In this document: positions 1 through 7,537 of the stretch, in pieces
Layout: every line of letters begins with the position of its first letter
Numbering within the stretch: position 1 is the first letter of the stretch
DNA from: Bradyrhizobium yuanmingense
GTDB taxonomy: Bacteria; Pseudomonadota; Alphaproteobacteria; Rhizobiales; Xanthobacteraceae
Direction of reading: 5' to 3'
Length of the DNA stretch: 35,807 nucleotides
NCBI RefSeq assembly: GCF_029167105.1
Contig: NZ_JARFML010000054.1
Coordinates: forward strand, 1-35,807
Translations under genes and position numbers: made by a program
The notes under the pieces: generated by a model
What the model saw: only the letters and a program-made list of their open reading frames with translations
Database searches by the model: none
What the model was told of the DNA's origin: nothing

Positions 1-126
1 TCGTCACCCCGGGCGACATCATCCCGGAATGGTGGGCGAGATCATCTCGGAATGGTGGGCGACATCAAATCGGAATGGTGGGCGAGATCATTCCGGAATG
101 GTGGGCGACATCGAGCGGAATCAGCA
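1..126. repeat. IS21-family element end (terminal repeat array)
   Basis: Five near-identical units of about 23 bp, each built on GGTGGGCGACATC...CGGAAT, run from the first bases to about 121. The array ends in CA at 126, where similarity to the other IS end stops. The reverse complement of 35105-35224 matches this stretch almost base for base, including the inner TCGTCACC. Multiple internal terminal repeats and TG...CA tips are typical of IS21-family elements. The rest of this copy lies outside the window, so it cannot be decided whether this is the right end of a copy oriented like the one at 35105 or the left end of an inverted copy. An apparent ORF across it is only the repeat. Confidence 0.8.
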
Positions 127-351
127 CCCACCCACCGTACGCCGCATAAACTTTATCGGCTCCACTAGGTTGGCGCGATTATCGCCGCCGCTTCGGCCAA
201 ACATCTCAAACCATAATATCTTGGAGCTTGGGGCTCGGCGCCGTTGATTGTGCTCAACGACGCGGGCGAACAATGCGACAAGACCGGCGCGAGCGCCGAC
301 AAAGATACCGGCGACAGGTGCGACCTTGCGAAGTGCACACCGCAGTGTTCC

Positions 352-2331
352 TTATTTGCGCGGGGGGGCTGCTGGGGTGGAGCGTCGGTCGAGATAGCCA
401 CCAGGAAACGCAGTCGGAGGAAGGATTGGCGTATATGGATGCCATAACGCGAGCCCAACCAACCGCGCGTCAAGCCGTACGATCAGTTTGCGGGCGATCA
501 TGTCAGCTATCGCCGCCTCAATCTCGCCCTGCATTACATCCGCGCCCGGCCGTTCGCGCAGGCGGGTTTCAGGCGAGCCTTCGTCCGCGGCCAGAAGAAT
601 TTCTCGCTCGAGGCCTCTGACGCGGTGTTCGCGCTCGACTGCTATGGCTCGCGTGTCCTCGACTATGATTTCGTCACCGTTGTCCTGCATCGACAGCATA
701 GAGAAGCTCGGCCCGCACCAGGCTTTCAGCCAGGCATTCATGCCCTTGGCGACGGCATTTAGTCCCGGGCGGCGGTTAGCGTCGCGCGTTGTGAAATGGC
801 CGCCGACATCGTTGTCTTCGCTGTCTTCGAAGTAGTATACCTGATCCGAGAGATCGCGCTCCGACAGCGGATACACGTAGCGATAGGGGGCGGCTGGGAG
901 CAGCTTCAGTCCATGCTTCTCGGCTGTGTAATGATAGGGGCTGTAGCGCTGGTATCGCAAGCGTACCGCAGGTCCCGGCTGCAGATGATGCAGCAACGGC
1001 AACCAAGAGGCCATTTCCGCATACCATGCATCACTCTCGCCGGGAAAGCCCCACAATAAACTCCAACTGACCCGCACGCCGTACTGACGGCACCACTTCA
1101 AGAGCTGAACATTGTGCGCTGAGGTCGTTCCTTTGCGCATCAGCTTTAAAACACGAGTATCCAGGCTCTCAATACCCGGTTGAATCCAGCGGATCCCGGC
1201 GGCAGCCAGCTTCTCCACTTCGTGGCGCTTCAGGTTGGCTTTGACCTCAAAGAAAACCGCGAGCTTCTCGGGTAGCGCGGTGAGGTGAGGCAGCGCCTTT
1301 TCAAGGTAATCAATGGCCATAATATTGTCCACTGCTTCGATGCGCGACGAGCCGTAGCGCGCCGACATCTCAATCATCTCCGCTGCGGCCTGCCCCGCGG
1401 GCTTCTGGCGGTAGGTCATCGACCCGCCGTTCAGCCCGCAAAACATGCAATGACTGCGCTCGCCCCACCAGCAGCCGCGAGAGAACTCCATCGGCAGCCC
1501 GGCATGGATGCGATCGGCGTAGAGCGATGCCTCGACCTCCGCAAAATAGTCCGAGAAATCCGGCAGCGGCAGGTCATGCATGTTCTCGATCACTGCGCGA
1601 GGCACTAAGTCGCGCGTCGACGCCGCGGGATAGCCGGCCTCGCGATGCCTCGGACCGAAAACGCCAAATGGCAGGTCAGCAGGCTGAATATCTCTGCCGC
1701 GATTGAGGATGTCCCAACACAGCGGGCCGATCAGTGCGTCGGCCTCGCCTGACACGACATAGTCGACCCATGGGAACCGCGCGTGAGTGCTCCGCCCCAT
1801 TACCGACTCGCAGTTTGCTCCACCCATGAGCGTGACAAGATCAGGTGAGCGCTCGCTCAGCCGGCGCAGCAACGCGAGCGAGGGGACATGCTGGGTGAAG
1901 GTCGAACTGCACCCGACCATAGCCGGCCGCTTCTCCAGTATCTTGTCAGCCGTCCAGTCGATAAACCCGCCGATAAGCGAGCGCAGCCTGAGGAAATTCG
2001 CGCGACGCTCGGCCATACCTTTGCCTGCGTGTATGGGGTTGCGCTCGAAATAGAGGTCGAGGAAGGCGTTTTGTTCGGGTTCGAAGTCGGGAAAAGCAAC
2101 GCCCGCGAACAGCCAATCAACCAATGCCTCCTCTGGCGGGCAATTCTCAAGAAGTCCATAGTCGGCGATGCCTATGTATTCTAAAAACCAGATGTTTGCA
2201 TATGCTATGGTGGATTGCAGTCTAGCCTGGGTCAGCGCTGATTTCAGCAGACCAAGCGCCAGCGACGGCCTTTCGACTGCCGACAAAGGCATGTTGACGA
2301 GGACGATTGGCACATCGATACTCATAATCAT
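352..2331 (-). CDS. Radical SAM RiPP maturation C-methyltransferase (B12-type)
   Basis: 659 aa. Residues about 6-220 form an N-terminal cobalamin-binding-like region with the family signatures LMGGANCES (168-176) and VVSGEAD (192-198). The radical SAM core follows, with the [4Fe-4S] cysteines C287, C295 and C298 in a CX7CX2C spacing, inside FSRGCWWGERSHCMFC. This layout matches the ribosomal-peptide-maturation radical SAM protein 1 group, whose members are B12-dependent C-methyltransferases acting on unactivated carbons of precursor peptides. The C-terminal third (about 450-659) would be the substrate-recognition part. By context it should methylate the Nif11-leader precursor at 4605-4970, plausibly on the beta-carbon of valines. 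Starts at 2331 or 2325 are equally possible and neither has a strong ribosome binding site. A gap of about 690 bp separates it from the epimerase gene, so it may have its own promoter. The reading frame is intact and full length. The family call is firm; the substrate is inferred. Confidence 0.9.
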   Translation of the reverse strand: MIMSIDVPIVLVNMPLSAVERPSLALGLLKSALTQARLQSTIAYANIWFLEYIGIADYGLLENCPPEEALVDWLFAGVAFPDFEPEQNAFLDLYFERNPIHAGKGMAERRANFLRLRSLIGGFIDWTADKILEKRPAMVGCSSTFTQHVPSLALLRRLSERSPDLVTLMGGANCESVMGRSTHARFPWVDYVVSGEADALIGPLCWDILNRGRDIQPADLPFGVFGPRHREAGYPAASTRDLVPRAVIENMHDLPLPDFSDYFAEVEASLYADRIHAGLPMEFSRGCWWGERSHCMFCGLNGGSMTYRQKPAGQAAAEMIEMSARYGSSRIEAVDNIMAIDYLEKALPHLTALPEKLAVFFEVKANLKRHEVEKLAAAGIRWIQPGIESLDTRVLKLMRKGTTSAHNVQLLKWCRQYGVRVSWSLLWGFPGESDAWYAEMASWLPLLHHLQPGPAVRLRYQRYSPYHYTAEKHGLKLLPAAPYRYVYPLSERDLSDQVYYFEDSEDNDVGGHFTTRDANRRPGLNAVAKGMNAWLKAWCGPSFSMLSMQDNGDEIIVEDTRAIAVEREHRVRGLEREILLAADEGSPETRLRERPGADVMQGEIEAAIADMIARKLIVRLDARLVGLALWHPYTPILPPTAFPGGYLDRRSTPAAPPRK

Positions 2332-3025
2332 GCCACGTTATTCATGATGTGCGCACAGGTGCGTTCGCCCTGCCATAGTCATGCGACGGACGGCAAAGTG
2401 AACTCCTGCGCAATTCCTGACTGGAGCCGTGAACATGAAGTCGGCTGATTCCGCCACTGCGCAGCCCGCTTCGAGCCACGATTTCCGCCTCGCGTTCGTT
2501 CCCCCCCCCCGGCGACTGGACGGCATGAACAAGGAGAGTGCTGGAGCCGAGTGGTGAACAATTGCCTACACGCGGCTCCGCTCTTGATATTGAGCGGCGC
2601 CACGCTCGAGTGCGACTCGTTGGTTTTCATCATCGATGAACGGATTGAAGTCGTCATTCACATGGACCTATCAAAGTTTCAGGTGCGTCGTCGTTCGCTA
2701 CCAGGATCACCGCCAGTGCAAGTTGCAGTGGCGCGCCGCAAGAGCGACGACCTCTCCGGAACCAGGGGCACTGTCGTCTGGCAGAACCATTTGATTGACG
2801 ACTGGACGGGGCAAGCCATTCTTGACTGAACAGCGTGTGTTGCACCGCTGATGCCCGGGAATGAGGCGTGCCTCGAAGCCGCAAGCTCGGAAGTCCGCTC
2901 GGCTTCTGTGGTCACCTCGGTCGTGCATGCCACGAAGCCACGGACCGTGGATGCGGAGCGGCTTGTCACCGCGCTCAGCACTGCTGGATGCTGGGATGCT
3001 GCCTTGCTTGAGGCTAAGTAGTACC
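2332..3025. other. Gap inside the RiPP locus, with C10 tract
   Basis: No convincing gene is seen. A plus-strand frame at 2551-2829 (92 codons) and another at 2850-3020 (about 56 codons, beginning MPGNEACLEA) are open but resemble nothing I recognise. Minus-strand frames here are low-complexity and overlap each other. A run of ten C residues lies at 2501-2510. The gap separates two genes that would normally be adjacent in a RiPP operon, so it may be a decayed gene or an insertion scar. No second leader peptide or transporter is visible. Confidence 0.4.
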
Positions 3026-4558
3026 TCAATGCGAATCGGCACAATCTGCACCCGTGCGGGAGCCCGCGTGTTTGACCCCTTGGACGCGACTCGTCGTCCA
3101 GTCACCGGTCTGCCAGATGAAGCGATCATCGAGGTCTTCTTCGATCAGGCCGGCCATGTACAACTGATCGAGCAAGTCGGCGACCCCAAGGAGGGTTTTT
3201 CCGTCAGCTGCGACCTGAAAAACCAGCTCCGACAGTGTGCAGTTGCCGTCCGCGATCAAACGGCCGACGGAAATCGGAGCGATGTCGTCGAGCACGCGGT
3301 GTTCCATGTTGCGTGAGCGAAGATGAAAGTACCGGCTCCCTGCCTTGTATTGCAGGTCCCTGCGGAAGCGGATTGGCAGATCATGGGCTGGGCTCTCGAG
3401 CATATGCTGTTCGATCATGCTCTGCAGCGCGCCCCGGAACCCGTCAGGCGTGCTGAAGAAGCCTTCGCCCAGGATGCGGTACCCGAGAGGCCAGCGCTCG
3501 CTACCCGGCACCGGCGTCACCAGTCGTAAACGCCCCTGCCGCATATTTACGAGGAAGCCGGAAACACAGGCGATTGTCGTGTGACTGCGTTCCAGAAAGG
3601 CGATTGCACGGTCCTTGTTAGCGCCCCTGAGCTTCTCCTTCCGCTCGCGTGCGCGCCCGGCCATGGCCTTTGCCGTCAGCGCCTCGTTGCCCTGCAGGAT
3701 GAGTTCGACTCCTAGCAACTCCTCAGGCGAAAACGCCGTGTGAATCTGATTGAGATGTGCCGTGCTCAGCACCGAGAAACGATTCGTCGTCGTGCGATAT
3801 AGATTGAAGAGCCCGAGCACGCGCCTGGTGAGTGCCCGATCCTTGAGTGGGGCTGCCGTTGTTGTTTGCGGTAACGCGCCCGTAATCTGATAGTAGTCGA
3901 ACAGAAAGCGGTCGTAGTGTGGGTTGTCCATAGGATCTGTGGCCCAGTAGCAGAAACCCGTGCGGACTGCCGAACCAAACATTTCGCTCGCGACACCAAC
4001 CACGCCCCGCCAAAGCGCTGCATGCTCTTTGCTATAGTCGTAATAGCCTTTGAAGCGATTGGCCGAGAGGCCGCAGAACCAACAGCCGACGGTGCAGCCT
4101 TCGCTTAGCTCGAAGGCGATTATGGGGTGCGTGAGCGCTGCCGCCGACACGCCCAATTGATCATTGCAGCGCCGGATTTGCCGCTCGCGCCAAGCATGAA
4201 AGCGAGGATTGATCGTTGACATCTCGCCTTCATCGCGCAAGAGATCGCGATGACGCATCATCTCGCGGAGATACTCATCCCACATCACAGCCAGCGGCCA
4301 CGGCGCAGACTCCGGCTTGAAGCGGTATTGTTGGTAGCCACCGCGCCAGAGCGGTAGCACCTCCATTGGATCCACTTTGATGCCGTACCGCTCTGTTACC
4401 GCTCGAGGGGTGGCGATTGCCTCAGCAAGTGCGCTGCGGAACTCCACGTCACCGACTAGCCGCTCCATGAAGCGTTTGAGGTGCGACAGGGTGCGCAGTT
4501 GCTCCGGGGAGCGCCGGTCAAAAATCTGTCGGTAGTGCTCGGCGGCAGCGTGTGTCAT
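3026..4558 (-). CDS. Radical SAM peptide amino-acid epimerase, PoyD-like
   Basis: 510 aa. It matches the radical SAM RiPP maturation amino acid epimerase family (PoyD, OspD), which converts L- to D-residues in a precursor by abstracting the alpha hydrogen and re-donating one from the other face. The cluster ligands are C155, C159 and C162 (CX3CX2C within ELSEGCTVGCWFCGL). Other family-like segments are YWATDPMDNPHYD (about 204-216) and PQTTTAAPLKD (230-240). A later cysteine, C331 in ACVSGFLVNM, is the best candidate for the hydrogen-donor thiol known from PoyD-type enzymes; that assignment is inferred from position. The ATG at 4558 is preceded by GGAGG at a good distance. The gene starts only 46 nt after the precursor stop, so the two are almost certainly one transcript. 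The last 20 or so residues look unconserved. Confidence 0.93.
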   Translation of the reverse strand: MTHAAAEHYRQIFDRRSPEQLRTLSHLKRFMERLVGDVEFRSALAEAIATPRAVTERYGIKVDPMEVLPLWRGGYQQYRFKPESAPWPLAVMWDEYLREMMRHRDLLRDEGEMSTINPRFHAWRERQIRRCNDQLGVSAAALTHPIIAFELSEGCTVGCWFCGLSANRFKGYYDYSKEHAALWRGVVGVASEMFGSAVRTGFCYWATDPMDNPHYDRFLFDYYQITGALPQTTTAAPLKDRALTRRVLGLFNLYRTTTNRFSVLSTAHLNQIHTAFSPEELLGVELILQGNEALTAKAMAGRARERKEKLRGANKDRAIAFLERSHTTIACVSGFLVNMRQGRLRLVTPVPGSERWPLGYRILGEGFFSTPDGFRGALQSMIEQHMLESPAHDLPIRFRRDLQYKAGSRYFHLRSRNMEHRVLDDIAPISVGRLIADGNCTLSELVFQVAADGKTLLGVADLLDQLYMAGLIEEDLDDRFIWQTGDWTTSRVQGVKHAGSRTGADCADSH

Positions 4559-4604
4559 TCATCGCCTCCGTCAACCAGCCGATGCGGTCAGAGCGAAAGG
4601 CAGG

Positions 4605-4970
4605 TCAGACCTCGGCCGCGACCGCAACAATAACAACCACAACAACTGCAACGGGCTCAACTGCGGTGGCGCGGTCAGAGGCCGCTGCCGCGGCTTCCGC
4701 GCCGCTCGTGGCCACCTCCGCAAGGGCCTGCACAGCGCTGGTCGAGATCGTGTCACTCGAATAGAAAGTCCCACCGGCGAGCCGTTTAGTCGTCAACTTC
4801 TGTCGGGCTCGAATGCAACTTTTAGCTTCATCAAGTGTGAAACTGTAGCCGAGGCTCTTTCCGATCGCGACAATCGATGCAAGGCCGGTAGCAGTTGGCT
4901 TTATGCGTTCAAGCAGACCATCCTCGCTCCCGAGATCGTTGACGAATCGCTCTACGTCAGTTCGCGACAC
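4605..4970 (-). CDS. RiPP precursor with Nif11-like leader and Val-rich core
   Basis: 121 aa. It begins with GTG at 4970, chosen because an AGGGAG ribosome binding site lies 7-8 nt upstream. Residues 1-67 form a Nif11-like leader: charged N-terminus, FVNDLGSEDGLLERI, then AIGKSLGYSFTLDEAK (about 35-50). It ends in LAGG (64-67), a double-glycine-type cleavage site for a C39-like peptidase. The predicted core (68-121) starts TFYSSDTISTS, passes an Ala-rich stretch (91-97) and ends with VAVVVVVIVAVAA (107-119) and EV. Such a run of small and beta-branched residues is unusual for a soluble protein but typical of epimerase- and methyltransferase-processed cores such as polytheonamide. The only cysteine (C52) is in the leader, so lanthionine rings are not expected. 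It heads the operon with the epimerase. Cleavage and modified residues are predictions. Confidence 0.9.
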   Translation of the reverse strand: MSRTDVERFVNDLGSEDGLLERIKPTATGLASIVAIGKSLGYSFTLDEAKSCIRARQKLTTKRLAGGTFYSSDTISTSAVQALAEVATSGAEAAAAASDRATAVEPVAVVVVVIVAVAAEV

Positions 4971-5053
4971 AGCCAGTCTCCCTGCCTTTGCTCAAAGTCG
5001 CCAAATCATCCATCACGGGCTCACAAGCGATCGGTGCCGACGCTGTGAAGAAG

Positions 5054-5068
5054 GCAAGCGGCGTGCCG
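5054..5068 (-). promoter_or_regulatory. Sigma-54 (-24/-12) promoter of the RiPP operon
   Basis: Read on the minus strand, the sequence is CGGCACGCCGCTTGC. GG (5067-5066) and GC (5055-5054) are exactly ten bases apart. It matches the RpoN consensus TGGCACG-N4-TTGC at all but the first base. Predicted transcription starts near 5042, giving a leader of about 72 nt before the GTG of the precursor. Sigma-54 promoters need an activator, and a matching NifA-type site sits upstream at 5130-5145. Confidence 0.78.
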
Positions 5069-5129
5069 AATTGAAGATTGCTGATTCTCGCTTTCTCTGA
5101 CCGTGCGTATCGTCCACTTAGTGACATTT

Positions 5130-5145
5130 TGTTGCGGAACTGACA
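5130..5145 (-). promoter_or_regulatory. NifA-type upstream activator sequence
   Basis: TGTTGCGGAACTGACA is a perfect TGT-N10-ACA, the NifA binding pattern. Its centre is about 95 bp upstream of the predicted RiPP start point, inside the usual 80-150 bp window. The motif alone would occur by chance several times in 36 kb; its placement next to a strong -24/-12 element is what gives it weight. Confidence 0.68.
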
Positions 5146-5315
5146 ATCGGCCCACTACGTGGGAAGAGGTTTCGTTGTCAGTATGCAAACGCAGCGGCTT
5201 GGGGCGATATCAAAACACGGGAATCGACGATTTCGGACGTTGCTGATAGTTAGTGCGACCTTGATCATCAAGTTGCTTGACGAGGCTTGAATGCCCCGCT
5301 CTGGATTCGGACTGC

Positions 5316-5484
5316 AAAGACGACCGATCATGGTCGCATCTGTGGCACTCGTGCCATAGCCAAAGCATAGGCCTTTTTTGCTCAAGCTGTGCCGCAGTTC
5401 ATCGATGGTGATGTCGGGCGAGGCCTCGAGCGCTGCCATGATCGTCACCCGATGGCATCCCGATGCGATTTCCGATCGCCGCGT
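5316..5484 (-). pseudogene. IS630-family transposase fragment
   Basis: A minus-strand stretch reads IMAALEASPDITIDELRHSL and then SKKGLCFGYGT, the second helix-turn-helix region typical of IS630-family transposases (pattern PDITLxELRxxL...GxxxxYGT). Neither the N-terminal HTH nor the DDE catalytic domain is recognisable around it, so this is a small relic. It lies just upstream of the RiPP promoter region, suggesting the locus was bounded on this side by an insertion. The surrounding 5155-5900 sequence has open frames but no other assignable gene. Confidence 0.55.
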
Positions 5485-5499
5485 TGGGCCTTTGGCAGA

Positions 5500-6490
5500 G
5501 CATCGCGCCTTGCTCCCGCGCGTGCGTTCGTCGCGCGACCAGGAGGTTGTGTTCGTCAATGCGCGGCTCGCCGCTGTTGATCAGTTTATCGAATTGCGGG
5601 GGCTGGCACGCCGACGCCCGCAGCTGAGCTGATCGCACCGCCCACGAGCAGCCGGTACGCCTTCTTCGGTTGGCGCGAGGTGCCGATCCACTCGCTGGAG
5701 AAATTACGTTCCTTGCGCGTGCCGAGTAGCGCGTGTTCGGATATCGTCACCCGCATAAGGAAGCGGTGGCCAAGCACGGAAAGTCGGGGTGGAGATCCCA
5801 TGTAACAACTGCCGGACGCAAAGGTATCGCTCTCCGGGGTGACCGCGCGATAAGCTAAGAAAACAGGAGTTTTCGTCTCGTCCGGTGAAAATCATTATAG
5901 GCGTTCGGGCCCCTCGTGATGTGTCTCCGGAAGGAAAAGGAGGACTGGTAAGCGACAGGATTCATTGTCTCGCGTCACCAATTGTCCTGGTCGGATGATC
6001 CTACTTGTCGGCCGGACCATCGCCGTTGGTAGGTCCGTCTGCGACGGCCGGCGAGCGAAGCGCAAGCCTAGAGTTGGGCCTCAGGCATGTCCAAGCGAGC
6101 GGATGAGCGCGGTCGCGCGGTTGTTGTGCCTGCCGGCGTACCGGGAAATTAGCGGTCCATGCGCATTTGAAGCGCATGGCAACGAGAAAACGAATTTTAA
6201 GCCGAGATCGCGCCGGCTAGGTGGAGAAGAACTGAAGGAGTGTTTTGCCATGCTTCAAATCAGAATCTATGACGCGCAGACGCATGCGGGCGAAGAAAAT
6301 TGCGATCATCCGATTTGAATTGAACCGATCGTTCGCCGGCGCGCGTGCGGCCTTCGCCGCATCGGGCGCTCGGAACCGAGCCGCTGTGCGTCTCGGCCCT
6401 GCGGCTTCGATCCCCGCGCGCAAAGACTTACGGAGACTTGGTGACTGACTCAAGGCCTTAAGAAGTGGCCGCCGTCGCATCCAACCGCAA
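5500..6490. other. Region without an assignable gene
   Basis: About 1 kb between the IS630 relic and the panB promoter region. One small plus-strand frame at 6250-6318 (22 codons, MLQIRIYDAQ...) has an AAGGAG ribosome binding site 9 nt upstream of its ATG and could be a translated leader peptide, but nothing else supports it. A longer overlapping frame (5965-6318) has no coding character that I trust. No tRNA, repeat array or terminator is seen. Confidence 0.35.
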
Positions 6491-6495
6491 ATTAA

Positions 6496-6510
6496 CGGCA
6501 CGATGATTGC
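6496..6510 (+). promoter_or_regulatory. Possible sigma-54 promoter upstream of panB
   Basis: CGGCACGATGATTGC has GG (6497-6498) and GC (6509-6510) ten bases apart and fits TGGCACG-N4-TTGC except for the first base. It is on the coding strand, about 145 bp before the panB start. No TGT-N10-ACA NifA site was found at 80-200 bp upstream, so if functional it may use another activator or a degenerate site. Confidence 0.45.
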
Positions 6511-6655
6511 GCGATCATTGGAATGTTCGGCCGGCCGCTACGCGCTCTGAAGAAAAATCTTTCTTTCTTTGCGGAGCGGTTGACCAATCTGTTTAAGTTC
6601 GCCTACCAACCGCCGGCTCGAAAAAATGCGGGCGAGGAGACGGACCAGCAGTGAG

Positions 6656-7537
6656 ATGAGCGACAAACCGCAACCGTCCAGCGCCAAGGTTACGATTCCC
6701 CTTCTTCAGCAATTGAAGAATGAGGAGCGGCGTATCACGATGACAACCGCCTATGATGCCGTGACGGCGCATATCGCGGATCCCGTCGTGGATGTCATCC
6801 TCGTGGGGGATAGTGTCGGCAACGTGTGCCTCGGCTTCGATAATACCCTGCCAGTCAGCTTGTCGATGATGAACCACCATCTGGAAGCGGTCGCGCGCAC
6901 GCGGCCTCGCGCCTTGCTCGTGGCGGATCTGCCGTTCCTCAGCTTTCATATCAGCCCTCAGGAAACCATCCGCAACGCAGGCGGCTTCCTGCAGCGCGGC
7001 GCCGATGCCGTCAAGCTCGAAGGCGGTGAAAAGCGGCTCGATATGGTTCGCGCGTTGGTCGACTGCGAAATTCCAGTGATGGGACACCTCGGGCTTACTC
7101 CCCAGAGCGTCAACGTAATGGGTGGCTTCAAGGTGCAGGGGCGCTCAGGCGATGATGCAATACAGCTGCTTGAGGATGCGCACCGCCTCCAGGAGGCCGG
7201 ATGCTTTGCCCTTGTGCTTGAGGGCATACCGGCGGAGCTGGCCGCGCGGGCCACGGAGACGCTCACAATCCCAACCATCGGGATCGGCGCCGGCATGGGA
7301 TGTTCGGGGCAGGTGCTCGTCTTTCATGACGTGGTGGGCTTGATCCAAGGGCATCGGCCGAAATTCGTGCGAGCATATTCCGATGGCTTTCATCTGTTGC
7401 AGGAGGCGCTTTCTCGCTGGGCTGCCGATGTCCGTGAGGGGGTGTTCCCGGCTGCCCAAGAATCCTATCGCCTGCCGGAGTCCCTGAAGGATCTCATCGC
7501 GAACTGGGTACCTCGCAAGATGGCCAGACCACAGTGA
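6656..7537 (+). CDS. panB: 3-methyl-2-oxobutanoate hydroxymethyltransferase
   Basis: 293 aa from the ATG at 6656; an upstream in-frame ATG at 6626 would add ten arginine-rich residues and is less likely. It transfers a hydroxymethyl group from methylene-tetrahydrofolate to 2-oxoisovalerate, giving ketopantoate, in the cytoplasmic pantothenate pathway. The TIM-barrel signatures are present: TTAYDAVTA, the metal-binding GDSVGNV (D52) and VADLPF (D91), DAVKLEGG, PVMGHLGLTPQSVN, LVLEGIP with the catalytic Glu, and TIGIGAGMGCSGQVLVFHD. It is slightly longer than the usual 265-280 aa because of N- and C-terminal extensions. Its stop overlaps the GTG of panC by 4 nt, indicating translational coupling. 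Biosynthetic panBC genes are known as cargo on rhizobial symbiosis islands and plasmids. Confidence 0.96.
   Translation: MSDKPQPSSAKVTIPLLQQLKNEERRITMTTAYDAVTAHIADPVVDVILVGDSVGNVCLGFDNTLPVSLSMMNHHLEAVARTRPRALLVADLPFLSFHISPQETIRNAGGFLQRGADAVKLEGGEKRLDMVRALVDCEIPVMGHLGLTPQSVNVMGGFKVQGRSGDDAIQLLEDAHRLQEAGCFALVLEGIPAELAARATETLTIPTIGIGAGMGCSGQVLVFHDVVGLIQGHRPKFVRAYSDGFHLLQEALSRWAADVREGVFPAAQESYRLPESLKDLIANWVPRKMARPQ

Noticed and set aside
29..247. Open frame over the left terminal repeats
   Set aside because: The apparent protein is a translation of the 23-bp IS repeat units and has no independent coding signal.
2551..2829. 92-codon plus-strand frame within the RiPP gap
   Set aside because: No motif, no clear ribosome binding site and competing frames; mentioned only in the gap entry.
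6854..6866. GTCAGCTTGTCGA, resembling the start of a tts box (type III secretion regulator site)
   Set aside because: It lies inside the panB coding sequence and the rest of the consensus is absent.
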